A DNA stretch of 64,000 nt from contig NC_092793.1 of assembly GCF_918797505.1 (NCBI RefSeq), forward strand, positions 4,908,366-4,972,365, in the 5' to 3' direction. The notes under the pieces were generated by a model, which was given only the letters and a program-made list of their open reading frames with translations, ran no database searches and had not been told where the DNA came from. Source of the DNA: Bemisia tabaci. Lineage: Eukaryota; Arthropoda; Insecta; Hemiptera; Aleyrodidae. The translations under genes were made by a program, and so were the position numbers. How positions within the stretch are numbered: the stretch's first letter is position 1; each line of letters starts with the position of its first letter. Of this stretch, positions 14,534 to 24,480 are shown piece after piece.

Positions 14534-14649
14534 GTGCGAGAGAGACAGAAAATAGCCAGGCGGGACTTGCGTTGTTTTTCCGGCAAAGGCGCATCGCGTT
14601 CCCCGCGACCCTCTGAGAGCGGTTGGACCCTACCCTCACACGCTTGGGT
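14534..14649. repeat. Satellite variant module D' (copy 3)
   Basis: Third D' module, 3521 bp after copy 2. It is preceded by the same GATAGAGAATCG-type B module, and the C/D hybrid lies about 279 bp upstream (14255). A CACAAAATCGCGG variant also lies 3.52 kb from its counterpart near 10703. Confidence 0.9.
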
Positions 14650-17600
14650 GTGCGAGAGAGACAGAAAATAGCCAGGCGGCTCGCTAAAGTGTGCGAGAGA
14701 GACAGAAAATCGCGGAGGTAGGAAGCGTATAAGTGCGAGAGAGACAGCAAATAGCCAGGGGGACTTGGGTGGTTTTTCCGTCAAAGCAGCATCGCGTTCC
14801 CCCGCGACCCTCCGAGAGTGGTTGCACCCTCGGTTGCCCCGTTTCCAGTGCGAGAGAGACAGAAAATCGCGGAGGTAGGAAGCGTATAAGTGCGAGAGAG
14901 ATAGAAAATCGCCTTGCCTTACGCGATTGTGTGCGAGAGAGAGAGACAGAAATAGCCAGGCGGCTCGCTAAAGTGTGCGAGAGAGACAGAAAATCGCGGA
15001 GGCAGGAAGCGTATAAGTGCGAGAGAGACAGCAAATAGCCAGGCGGGACTTGGGTGGTTTTTCCGTCAAAGCAGCATCGCGTTCCCCCGCGACCCTCCGA
15101 GAGTGGTTGCACCCTCGGTTGCCCCGTTTCCAGTGCGAGAGAGACAGAAAATCGCGGAGGTAGGAAGCGTATAAGTGCGAGAGAGATAGAAAATCGCCTT
15201 GCACGACGCGATTGTGTGCGAGAGAGACAGACAAAATAGCCAGGCGGCTCGCTAAAGTGTGCGAGAGAGACAGAAAATCGCGGAGGTAGGAAGCGTATAA
15301 GTGCGAGAGAGACAGCAAATAGCCAGGCGGGACTTGGGTGGTTTTTCCGTCAAAGCAGCATCGCGTTCCCCCGCGACCCTCCGAGAGTGGTTGCACCCTC
15401 GGTTGCCCCGTTTCCAGTGCGAGAGAGACAGAAAATCGCGGAGGTAGGAAGCGTATAAGTGCGAGAGAGATAGAAAATCGCCTTGCACGACGCGATTGTG
15501 TGCGAGAGAGAGAGACAGAAAATAGCCAGGCGGCTCGCTAAAGTGTGCGAGAGAGACAGAAAATCGCGGAGGTAGGAAGCGTATAAGTGCGAGAGAGACA
15601 GCAAATAGCCAGGCGGGACTTGGGGGTTTTTCCGTCAAAGCAGCATCGCGTTCCCCCGCGACCCTCCGAGAGTGGTTGCACCCTCGGTTGCCCCGTTCCA
15701 GTGCGAGAGAGACAGAAAATCGCGGAGGTAGGAAGCGTATAAGTGCGAGAGAGATAGAAAATCGCCTTGCACGACGCGATTGTGTGCGAGAGAGACAGAA
15801 AATAGCCAGGCGGCTCGCTAAAGTGTGCGAGAGAGACAGAAAATCGCGGAGGTAGGAAGCGTATAAGTGCGAGAGAGACAGCAAATAGCCAGGCGGGACT
15901 TGGGTGGTTTTTCCGTCAAAGCAGCATCGCGTTCCCCGCGACCCTCCGAGAGTGGTTGCACCCTCGGTTGCCCCGTTTCCAGTGCGAGAGAGACGGAAAA
16001 TCGCGGAGGTAGGAAGCGTATAAGTGCGAGAGAGATAGAAAATCGCTTGCACGACGCGATTGAGTGCGTGAGAGAGAGACAGAAAATAGCCAGGCGGCTC
16101 GCTGAAGTGTGCGAGAAAACCGAAAATCGCGGAGGTAGCAAGCGTATAAGTGCGAGAGGGATAGAAAATCGCCTTGCACGACGCGATTGTGTGCGAGAGA
16201 GACAGAAAATAGCCAGGCGGCTCGCTAAAGTGTGCGAGAGAGACAGAAAATCGCCGAGGTAGGAAGCGTATAAGTGCGAGAGAGACAGCAAATAGCCAGG
16301 CGGGACTTGGGTGGTTTTTCCGTCAAAGCAGCATCGCGTTCCCCCGCGACCCTCCGAGAGTGGTTGCACCCTCGGTTGCCCCGTTTCCAGTGCGAGAGAG
16401 AGAGAAAATCGCGGAGGTAGGAAGCGTATAAGTGCGAGAGAGATAGAAAATCGCCTTGCACGACGCGATTGTGTGCGAGAGAGACAGAAAATAGCCAGGC
16501 GGCTCGCTAAAGTGTGCGAGAGAGACAGAAAATCGCGGAGGTAGGACGCGTATAAGTGCGAGAGAGACAGCAAATAGCCAGGCGGGACTTGGGTGGTTTT
16601 TCCGTCAAAGCAGCATCGCGTTCCCCCGCGACCCTCGAGAGTGGTTGCACCCTCGGTTGCCCCGTTTCCAGTGCGAGAGAGACAGAAAATCGCGGAAGGT
16701 AGGAAGCGTATAAGTGCGAGAGAGATAGAAAATCGCCTTGCACGACGCGATTGTGTGCGAGAGAGACGGAAAATAGCCAGGCGGCTCGCTAAAGTGTGCG
16801 AAGAGTGCGAGAGAGACAGAAAATCGCGGAGGTAGGAAGCGTATAAGTGCGAGAGAGATAGAAAATCGCCTTGCACGACGCGATTGTGTGCGAGAGAGAC
16901 AGAAAATAGCCAGGCGGCTCGCTAAAGTGTGCGAGAGAGACAGAAAATCGCGGAGGTAGGAAGCGTATAAGTGCGAGAGAGACAGCAAATAGCCAGGCGG
17001 GACTTGGGTGGTTTTTCCGTCAAAGCAGCATCGCGTTCCCCCGCGACCCTCCGAGAGTGGTTGCACCCTCGGTTGCCCCGTTTCCAGTGCGAGAGAGACA
17101 GAAAATCGCGGAGGTAGGAAGCGTATAAGTGCGAGAGAGATAGAAAATCGCCTTGCACGACGCGATTGTGTGCGAGAGAGACAGAAAATAGCCAGGCGGC
17201 TCGCTAAAGTGTGCGAGAGAGACAGAAAATCGCGGAGGTAGGAAGCGTATAAGTGCGAGAGAGATAGAAAATCGCCTTGCACGACGGATTGTGTGCGCGA
17301 GAGGCAGAAAATAGCCAGGCGGCGCTAAAGTGTGCGAGAGAGAGAGACAGAAAATCGCGGAGGTAGGAAGCGTATAAGTGAGAGAGAGACAGCAAATAGC
17401 CAGGCGGGACTTGGGTGGTTTTTCCGTCAAAGCAGCATCGCGTTCCCCGCGACCCTCGAGAGTGGTTGCACCCTCGGTTGCCGCCGTTCCAGTGCGAGAG
17501 AGACAGAAAATCGCGGAGGTAGGAAGCGTATAAGTGCGAGAGAGATAGAAAATCGCCTTGCACGACGCGATTGTGTGCGAGAGAGACAGAAAATAGCCAG

Positions 17601-18055
17601 CGGCTCGCTAAAGTGTGCGAGAGAGACAGAAAATCGCGGAGGTAGGAAGCGTATAAGTGCGAGAGAGATAGAAAATCGCCTTGCACGACGCGATTGTGTG
17701 CGAGAGAGGCAGAAAATAGCCAGGCGGCTCGCTAAAGTGTGCGAGAGAGACAGAAAATCGCGGAGGTAGAAGCGTATAAGTGCGAGAGAGACAGCAAATA
17801 GCAGGGGCTCGTAAAGTGTGCGAGAGAGACAGAAAATCGCGGAGGTAGGAAGCGTATAAGTGCGAGAGAGACAGCAAATAGCCAGGCGGACTTGGGTGGT
17901 TTTTCCGTCAAAGCAGCATCGCGTTCCCCGCGACCCTCCGAGAGTGGTTGCACCCTCGGTTGCCCCGTTTCCAGTGCGAGAGAGACAGAAAATCGCGGAG
18001 GTAGGAAGCGTATAAGTGCGAGAGAGATAGAAATCGCCTTGCACGACGCGATTGT

Positions 18056-18166
18056 GTGCGAGAGAGACAGAAAATAGCCAGGGGGACTTGCGTTGTTATT
18101 CGGCAAGGGCGCAATCGCGTTCCCCGCGACCCTCTGAGAGCGGTTGGACCCTCCCTTCACGCTTGT
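18056..18166. repeat. Satellite variant module D' (copy 4)
   Basis: Fourth D' module, 3522 bp after copy 3. It is slightly degenerate, with GTTATTCGGC in place of GTTTTTCCGGC and a shortened end, and it is 111 bp long. The hybrid-like module upstream (about 17793) is also eroded. Confidence 0.85.
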
Positions 18167-21100
18167 GTGCGAGAGAGACAGAAAATAGCCAGGCGGCTCG
18201 CTAAAGTGTGCGAGAGAGACAGAAAATCGCGGAGGTAGGAAGCGTATAAGTGCGAGAGAGACAGCAAATAGCCAGGCGGGACTTGGGTGGTTTTTCCGTC
18301 AAAGCAGCATCGCGTTCCCCGCGACCCTCCGAGAGTGGTTGCACCCTCGGTTGCCCCGTTTCCAGTGCGAGAGAGACAGAAAATCGCGGAGGTAGGAAGC
18401 GTATAAGTGCGAGAGAGATAGAAAATCGCCTTGCACGACGCGATTGTGTGCGAGAGAGACAGAAAATAGCCAGGCGGCTCGCTAAAGTGTGCGAGAGAGA
18501 CAGAAAATCGCGGAGGTAGGAAGCGTATAAGTGCGAGAGAGACAGCAAATAGCCAGGCGGGACTTGGGTGGTTTTTCCGTCAAAGCAGCATCGCGTTCCC
18601 CCGCGACCCTCCGAGAGTGGTTGCACCATCGGTTGCCCCGTTTCCAGTGCGAGAGAGACAGAAAATCGCGGAGGTAGGAAGCGTATAAGTGCGAGAGAGA
18701 TAGAAAATCGCCTTGCACGACGCGATTGTGTGCGAGAGAGAGACAGAAAATAGCCAGGCGGCTCGCTAAAGTGTGCGAGAGAGACAGAAAATCGCGGAGG
18801 TAGGAAGCGTATAAGTGCGAGAGAGACAGCAAATAGCCAGGCGGGACTTGGGTGGTTTTTCCGTCAAAGCAGCATCGCGTTCCCCCGCGACCCTCCGAGA
18901 GTGGTTGCACCCTCGGTTGCCCCGTTTCCAGTGCGAGAGAGACAGAAAATCGCGGAGGTAGGAAGCGTATAAGTGCGAGAGAGATAGAAAATCGCCTTGC
19001 ACGACGCGATTGTGTGCGAGAGAGACAGAAAATAGCCAGGCGGCTCGCTAAAGTGTGCGAGAGAGACAGAAAATCGCGGAGGTAGGAAGCGTATAAGTGC
19101 GAGAGAGATAGAAAATCGCCTTGCACGACGCGATTGTGTGCGAGAGAGACAGAAAATAGCCAGGCGGCTCGCTAAAGTGTGCGAGAGAGACAGAAAATCG
19201 CGGAGGTAGGAAGCGTATAAGTGCGAGAGAGACAGCAAATAGCCAGGCGGGACTTGGGTGGTTTTTCCGTCAAAGCAGCATCGCGTTCCCCGCGACCCTC
19301 CGAGAGTGGTTGCACCCTCGGTTGCCCCGTTTCCAGTGCGAGAGAGACAGAAAATCGCGGAGGTAGGAAGCGTATAAGTGCGAGAGAGATAGAAAATCGC
19401 CTTGCACGACGCGATTGTGTGCGAGAGAGACAGAAAATAGCCAGGCGGCTCGCTAAAGTGTGCGAGAGAGACAGAAAATCGCGGAGGTAGGAAGCGTATA
19501 AGTGCGAGAGAGACAGCAAATAGCCAGGGGGACTTGGGTGGTTTTTCCGTCAAAGCAGCATCGCGTTCCCCCGCGACCCTCCGAGAGTGGTTGCACCCTC
19601 GGTTGCCCCGTTTCCAGTGCGAGAGAGACAGAAAATCGCGGAGGTAGGAAGCGTATAAGTGCGAGAGAGATAGAAAATCGCCTTGCACGACGCGATTGTG
19701 TGCGAGAGAGACAGAAAATAGCCAGGCGGCTCGCTAAAGTGTGCGAGAGAGACAGAAAATCGCGGAGGTAGGAAGCGTATAAGTGCGAGAGAGACAGCAA
19801 ATAGCCAGGCGGGACTTGGGTGGTTTTTCCGTCAAAGCAGCATCGCGTTCCCCCGCGACCCTCCGAGAGTGGTTGCACCTCGGTTGCCCCGTTTCCAGTG
19901 CGAGAGAGACAGAAAATCGCGGAGGTAGGAAGCGTATAAGTGCGAGAGAGATAGAAAATCGCCTTGCACGACGCGATTGTGTGCGAGAGAGACAGAAAAT
20001 AGCCAGGCGGCTCGCTAAAGTGTGCGAGAGAGACAGAAAATCGCGGAGGTAGGAAGCGTATAAGTGCGAGAGAGACAGCAAATAGCCAGGCGGGACTTGG
20101 GTGGTTTTTCCGTCAAAGCAGCATCGCGTTCCCCCGCGACCCTCCGAGAGTGGTTGCACCATCGGTTGCCCCGTTTCCAGTGCGAGAGAGACAGAAAATC
20201 GCGGAGGTAGGAAGCGTATAAGTGCGAGAGAGATAGAAAATCGCCTTGCACGACGCGATTGTGTGCGAGAGAGACAGAAAATAGCCAGGCGGCTCGCTAA
20301 AGTGTGCGAGAGAGACAGAAAATCGCGGAGGTAGGAAGCGTATAAGTGCGAGAGAGACAGCAAATAGCCAGGCGGGACTTGGGTGGTTTTTCCGTCAAAG
20401 CAGCATCGCGTTCCCCCGCGACCCTCCGAGAGTGGTTGCACCCTCGGTTGCCCCGTTTCCAGTGCGAGAGAGACAGAAAATCGCGGAGGAGGTAGTAAGC
20501 GTATAAGTGCGAGAGAGATAGAAAATCGCCTTGCACGACGCGATTGTGTGCGAGAGAGACAGAAAATAGCCAGGCGGCTCGCTAAAGTGTGCGAGAGAGA
20601 CAGAAAATCGCGGAGGTAGGAAGCGTATAAGTGCGAGAGAGATAGAAAATCGCCTTGCACGACGCGATTGTGTGCGAGAGAGACAGAAAATAGCCAGGCG
20701 GCTCGCTAAAGTGTGCGAGAGAGACAGAAAATCGCGGAGGTAGGAAGCGTATAAGTGCGAGAGAGACAGCAAATAGCCAGGCGGGACTTGGGTGGTTTTT
20801 CCGTCAAAGCAGCATCGCGTTCCCCCGCGACCCTCCGAGAGTGGTTGCACCCTCGGTTGCCCCGTTTCCAGTGCGAGAGAGACAGAAAATCGCGGAGGTA
20901 GGAAGCGTATAAGTGCGAGGGAGATAGAAAATCGCCTTGCACGACGCGATTGTGTGCGAGAGAGACAGAAAATAGCCAGGCGGCTCGCTATAGTGTGCGA
21001 GGGAGACAGAAAATCGCGGCGGTAGGAAGCGTATAAGTGCGAGAGAGACAGCAAATAGCCAGGCGGGACTTGGGTGGTTTTTCCGTCAAAGCAGCATCGC

Positions 21101-22003
21101 GTTCCCCCGCGACCCTCCGAGAGTGGTTGCACCCTCGGTTGCCCCGTTTCCAGTGCGAGAGAGACAGAAAATCGCGGAGGTAGGAAGCGTATAGTGCGAG
21201 AGAGCGATAGAAAATCGCCTTGCACGACGCGATTGTGTGCGAGAGAGACAGAAAATAGCCAGGCGGCTCGCTAAAGTGTGCGAGAGAGACAGAAAATCGC
21301 GGAGGTAGGAAGCGTATAAGTGCGAGAGAGACAGCAAATAGCCAGGCGGGACTTGGGTGGTTTTTCCGTCAAAGCAGCATCGCGTTCCCCCGCGACCCTC
21401 CGAGAGTGGTTGCACCCTCGGTTGCCCCGTTTCCAGTGCGAGAGAGACAGAAAATCGCGGAGGTAGGAAGCGTATAAGTGCGAGAGAGATAGAAAATCGC
21501 CTTGCACGACGCGATTGTGTGCGAGAGAGACAGAAAATAGCCAGGCGGCTCGCTAAAATGTGCGAGAGAGACAGAAAATCGCCGAGGTAGCAAGCGTATA
21601 AGAGCGAGAGAGATAGAAAATCGCCTTGCACGACGCGATTGTGTGCGAGAGAGACGGAAAATAGCCAGGCGGCCCGCTAAGTGTGCGAGAGAGACAGAAA
21701 ATCGCGGAGGTAGGAAGCGTATAAGTGCGAGAGAGACAGCATATAGCCAGGCGGCTCGCTAAAGTGTGCGAGAGAGACAGAAAATCGTGGAGGTAGGAAG
21801 CGTATAAGTGCGAGAGAGACAGCAAATAGCCAGGCGGACTTGGGTGGTTTTTCCGTCAAAGCAGCATCGCGTTCCCCGCGACCCTCCGAGAGTGGTTGCC
21901 CCTCGGTTGCTCCGTTTCCAGTGCGAGAGAGACAGAAAATCGCGGAGGTAGGAAGCGTATAAGTGCGAGAGAGATAGAGAATCGCCTTGCACGACGCGAT
22001 TGT

Positions 22004-22310
22004 GTGCGAGAGAGACAGAAAATAGCCAGGCGGGATTTGCGTTGTTTTTCCGGCAAAGGCGCATCGCGTTCCCCCGCGACCCTCTGAGAGCGGTTGCGCT
22101 CTGGGTCGCCCATTTTTGCGGGACGCGCAGGGGTGCGAGAGAGATATAAAATCGCCTGGAGGGACTCTTGGCTGTGCGAGGGAGACAGAAAACGAGCAGG
22201 CAGCTTGCTTAAGTGTACGAGTGAGATAGAAAATCGCCCAGCGTCTAGCGTATGAGAGCGAGAGAGAATGAAAATCGTCCGGAGAGACTTGCGTTGTTTT
22301 TCCTCCAATG
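22004..22310. repeat. Worn right edge of the satellite array
   Basis: The array ends in a last D' (22004 to about 22100) followed by strongly diverged modules. GTGCGAGAGAGATATAAAAT is near 22134, then come core variants with GGGAGACAG, GTGAGATAG and GAGAGAATG, and a final D'-like fragment (GACTTGCGTTGTTTTTCC near 22288). After about 22310 the sequence is unrelated. Decay of edge monomers next to a homogenised interior is the usual pattern at satellite borders. Confidence 0.85.
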
Positions 22311-22367
22311 GTGCGTCATTTGTACGATCTTGATTTGTACATTATGGATAACGATTATGAGTACGAC

Positions 22368-22804
22368 TAGAGTCCCTTTATAACCCAGAGTTAAGACAAC
22401 TCACTTTTGGTTAGGCTGAAAGTGGCCTAAAAAAAAATCCAATTCTGATTGGTTCTCGCTCATGGAGGCCGAAACGAGTGCACCAAGATGGCGTACCTCG
22501 AATGTGAACAAAAGTAATGAAAAATATAACTAAATTGTGGTTATCAAGAGTGAATTGTTATTTTAATCGCACCAAAATGAAAATATATTAAGAAATTATC
22601 CACTAATCAATCTAATTTTAAGGTTTTGATCAGTTTTTGTTGATGTTGTTGTTTTTGGATGACAGACATCGGAGGATTCCTTATCCTTATCCCTCAATAT
22701 CGTTCGTTTGAGTGCACTCGTTTCGGCCTCCATGGCCAGCCAAGGCCGGCTGCCAGTCAGCTGATAATCGAGTTGTCTTAACTCTGGGTTATAAAGGGAC
22801 TCTA
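22368..22804. mobile_element. hAT-like MITE with 8-bp target duplication
   Basis: A 437-bp element with terminal inverted repeats starting TAGAGTCCCTTTATAACCCA, paired over about 33 bp. It is flanked on both sides by the direct repeat AGTACGAC (22360-22367 and 22805-22812). The interior also folds: CATGGAGGCCGAAACGAGTG near the left arm pairs with its complement near 22722. Eight-base duplications are typical of hAT and P superfamily elements. I see no transposase, so it is non-autonomous. A relative sits at 63595-63906. Confidence 0.85.
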
Positions 22805-22812
22805 AGTACGAC

Positions 22813-24404
22813 GGGTTGTCGCGAAGTTGAGTTACGTAAAGCGTGAAGCAGTGGCTGCGCCTGCTACTTCTCAATGTTCATTGGCTGACAAGAGTCCATA
22901 CATCTCCAGAATGCCCACAGAAAAGGTCGGGAGGTTATCCTCTTTACGTCTCTTCTGTCATAGTCTGTGGTACAGTTTGTTTTTGGTCGGTTCGTGTTCT
23001 ATTCTATCTCTATCTTTTTTTCCATCTTGCACGGGGAATTCGCCAAAATATTTTGATGATTTTAGGCTTAAGTGATATATTTTACATTTCTCTTACGTTT
23101 TCTTTTATATCTTAGTGTAAACTGTGGTCAGTGGTTACCCTCTATTACTTTACAATGTTGTTGATTGTTTCCCTTAAGCCGAAGTGACAAGAAGGCTAAC
23201 CAAGGTAGATTTCTTTTATTTACTTCATTTATTTTACTTCCATCTAGTTAGATCTATTGATATCCACATAATTTACGCATCATTGGAAAATATTCAGATC
23301 TTTTGGAATTGCAATCTTGCAACCACATAGTTCCACTCATGGATAATCTCCCTTGATGTTCTACCGCTGGGCACTTATAGTCTGTCCCAGATACGAAGAG
23401 CCCTGGAAAATCAGAATAATTTGCACTATGTAGAAGCAAGGTATTGTTCGTTCTATTGTGCCCGACTAATCACCGAGCAAACCCCGCACCGTACAGAGGG
23501 TTGGTTATGAGCTCCGCGGCGCGTCGGCGTCTTACGCTGGGAATCCGCTCCTGGACCTCGGGGAAAACCACCGCGGAAAGATGCGAAGGGAGTATGCGTT
23601 GCCTCGAGGTGACTTGTGGCCCTCTGTGCGACGCATGTGAGAGGCGACGAGATGACAGGTGACGAGGGTCGAGGCACCCCAACCCGCCAAATAGTGCTAA
23701 TTACTCTGATTTTCCAGGGCTCTTTGTATCTGGGACAGACTATAATGATTTGTTATCTTTCATTCAGGCAGAATCCATTCAAAATGAGTTTCCACTCATG
23801 TTGAGTGGAGCGAAGATCTATGGCATTGCTATGGCCCAACAAATAGCATATAATAAAATATTAGAACCAAGATGAATTTTCTGTCTCGTTCTGATATTGT
23901 GTGTAGGTACCAAAATCCAATTCAGACTGTCAAATTTTTCATCCAACTAAAGTGGATGTAAAGTTGTATGGGAAGTTGAATGTAATGAAATTTGATTCAA
24001 TTACTGTCGTCATCTAATTTTGTCTGTTACCACTTAGGTATCGTCATCAACTCCGGGTTTGCAAAGACGCAATTTTGGCTAATGGCGGTTGGAATATTTT
24101 GTTCCAACTTTCCGTTCAGCTTTCCATTTGATTTTTGTGTTCTTGTGTCAGTATTATTTAGAGAGTCCCACTTCAGAATATTAAGTACACTAATCAATAA
24201 TTTAAAGTTTCCTACAATTTTAATCATAACCTTTTTACTCTGAGCTATTGATGTATTGAAATCAACTCACAGGTGCATTTTTTTTATTTATTTTTAGATG
24301 CCAGGTTGGATTAATAACTGGTGCTGACATTGATGAGCAAAACGCCATCAGAAATTAGGACCAGAAATGACTAATGGTGGTTGAACCTCTATCAATTGGT
24401 CACT
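22813..24404. other. Gene-free spacer upstream of the Nrk signal-peptide exon
   Basis: Between the MITE and the first Nrk coding exon I see no convincing coding exon, tRNA or other gene. Apart from the inverted repeat at 23376-23745 the sequence is AT-rich and unremarkable. A promoter or untranslated exon for the kinase gene probably lies here or further left, but nothing in the sequence fixes it. Confidence 0.5.
23376..23745. repeat. Inverted repeat with GC-rich core
   Basis: The arms, about 50 bp each, contain TAGTCTGTCCCAGATAC, then GAGCCCTGGAAAATCAGA near 23380-23420, and the reverse complement near 23700-23745. They enclose about 260 bp of unusually GC- and CpG-rich sequence (for example GAGCTCCGCGGCGCGTCGGC near 23509) in an AT-rich neighbourhood. 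This could be a foldback transposon or a captured segment. I do not recognise the core. Confidence 0.6.
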
Positions 24405-24480
24405 ATGTTCACTTTTTCTCTTGTTTGGGAGCTCCCTCTTGTTTTACTCTTAGTTCTACAACTTGTGATCGCTCAAACAT
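24405..24480 (+). CDS. Nrk: Nrk exon 1: signal peptide
   Basis: Starts at ATG 24405 and encodes [20 protein letters not shown] followed by VIAQT, a classic hydrophobic signal peptide. It ends in phase 1 at donor GTGAGT (24481). I chose this ATG because the hydrophobic run begins directly after it and the phase fits the next exon. The following intron (24481-25808) holds a possible MITE at 24630-24955 and a foldback element at 25291-25542. Confidence 0.85.

Larger units (their letters stand above)
1..22310. repeat. Modular satellite DNA array, 282-bp higher-order repeat
   Basis: A continuous tandem array that runs off the left edge of the window. Every module opens with GTGCGAGAGAGACAGAAAAT or a one- to two-base variant, followed by one of four tails. 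Module A (42 bp) continues CGCGGAGGTAGGAAGCG, B (41 bp) CGCCTTGCACGACGCG, C (41 bp) AGCCAGGCGGCTCGC, and D (116 bp) AGCCAGGCGGGACTTGGG plus about 78 bp of unrelated sequence. B is nearly always followed by C and C by A, while A is followed by B or D. The array therefore reads as a string of two words, ABC (124 bp) and AD (158 bp). Spacing between successive D modules is usually 282 (ABC+AD), sometimes 158 (AD repeated) or 406 (extra ABC). Many units are identical over long stretches, which implies recent homogenisation. The array is visibly richer in G+C and CpG than the AT-rich flank. I see no gene in it. Confidence 0.97.

Noticed and set aside
1..22310. A CRISPR array, because of short direct repeats of about 20 bp at 41-116-bp spacing.
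   Set aside because: The intervening tails are only four recurring sequences rather than unique spacers, there are no cas genes, and the window is clearly animal DNA with spliced genes.
1..22310. Ribosomal DNA spacer subrepeats.
   Set aside because: No 18S, 5.8S or 28S sequence is seen, and the array ends in ordinary unique DNA beside a protein gene.
22827..23115. Two overlapping open frames of 82-90 codons after the first MITE as upstream Nrk exons.
   Set aside because: No domain, no in-phase donor to the next Nrk exon, and the signal peptide exon at 24405 already gives a complete start.
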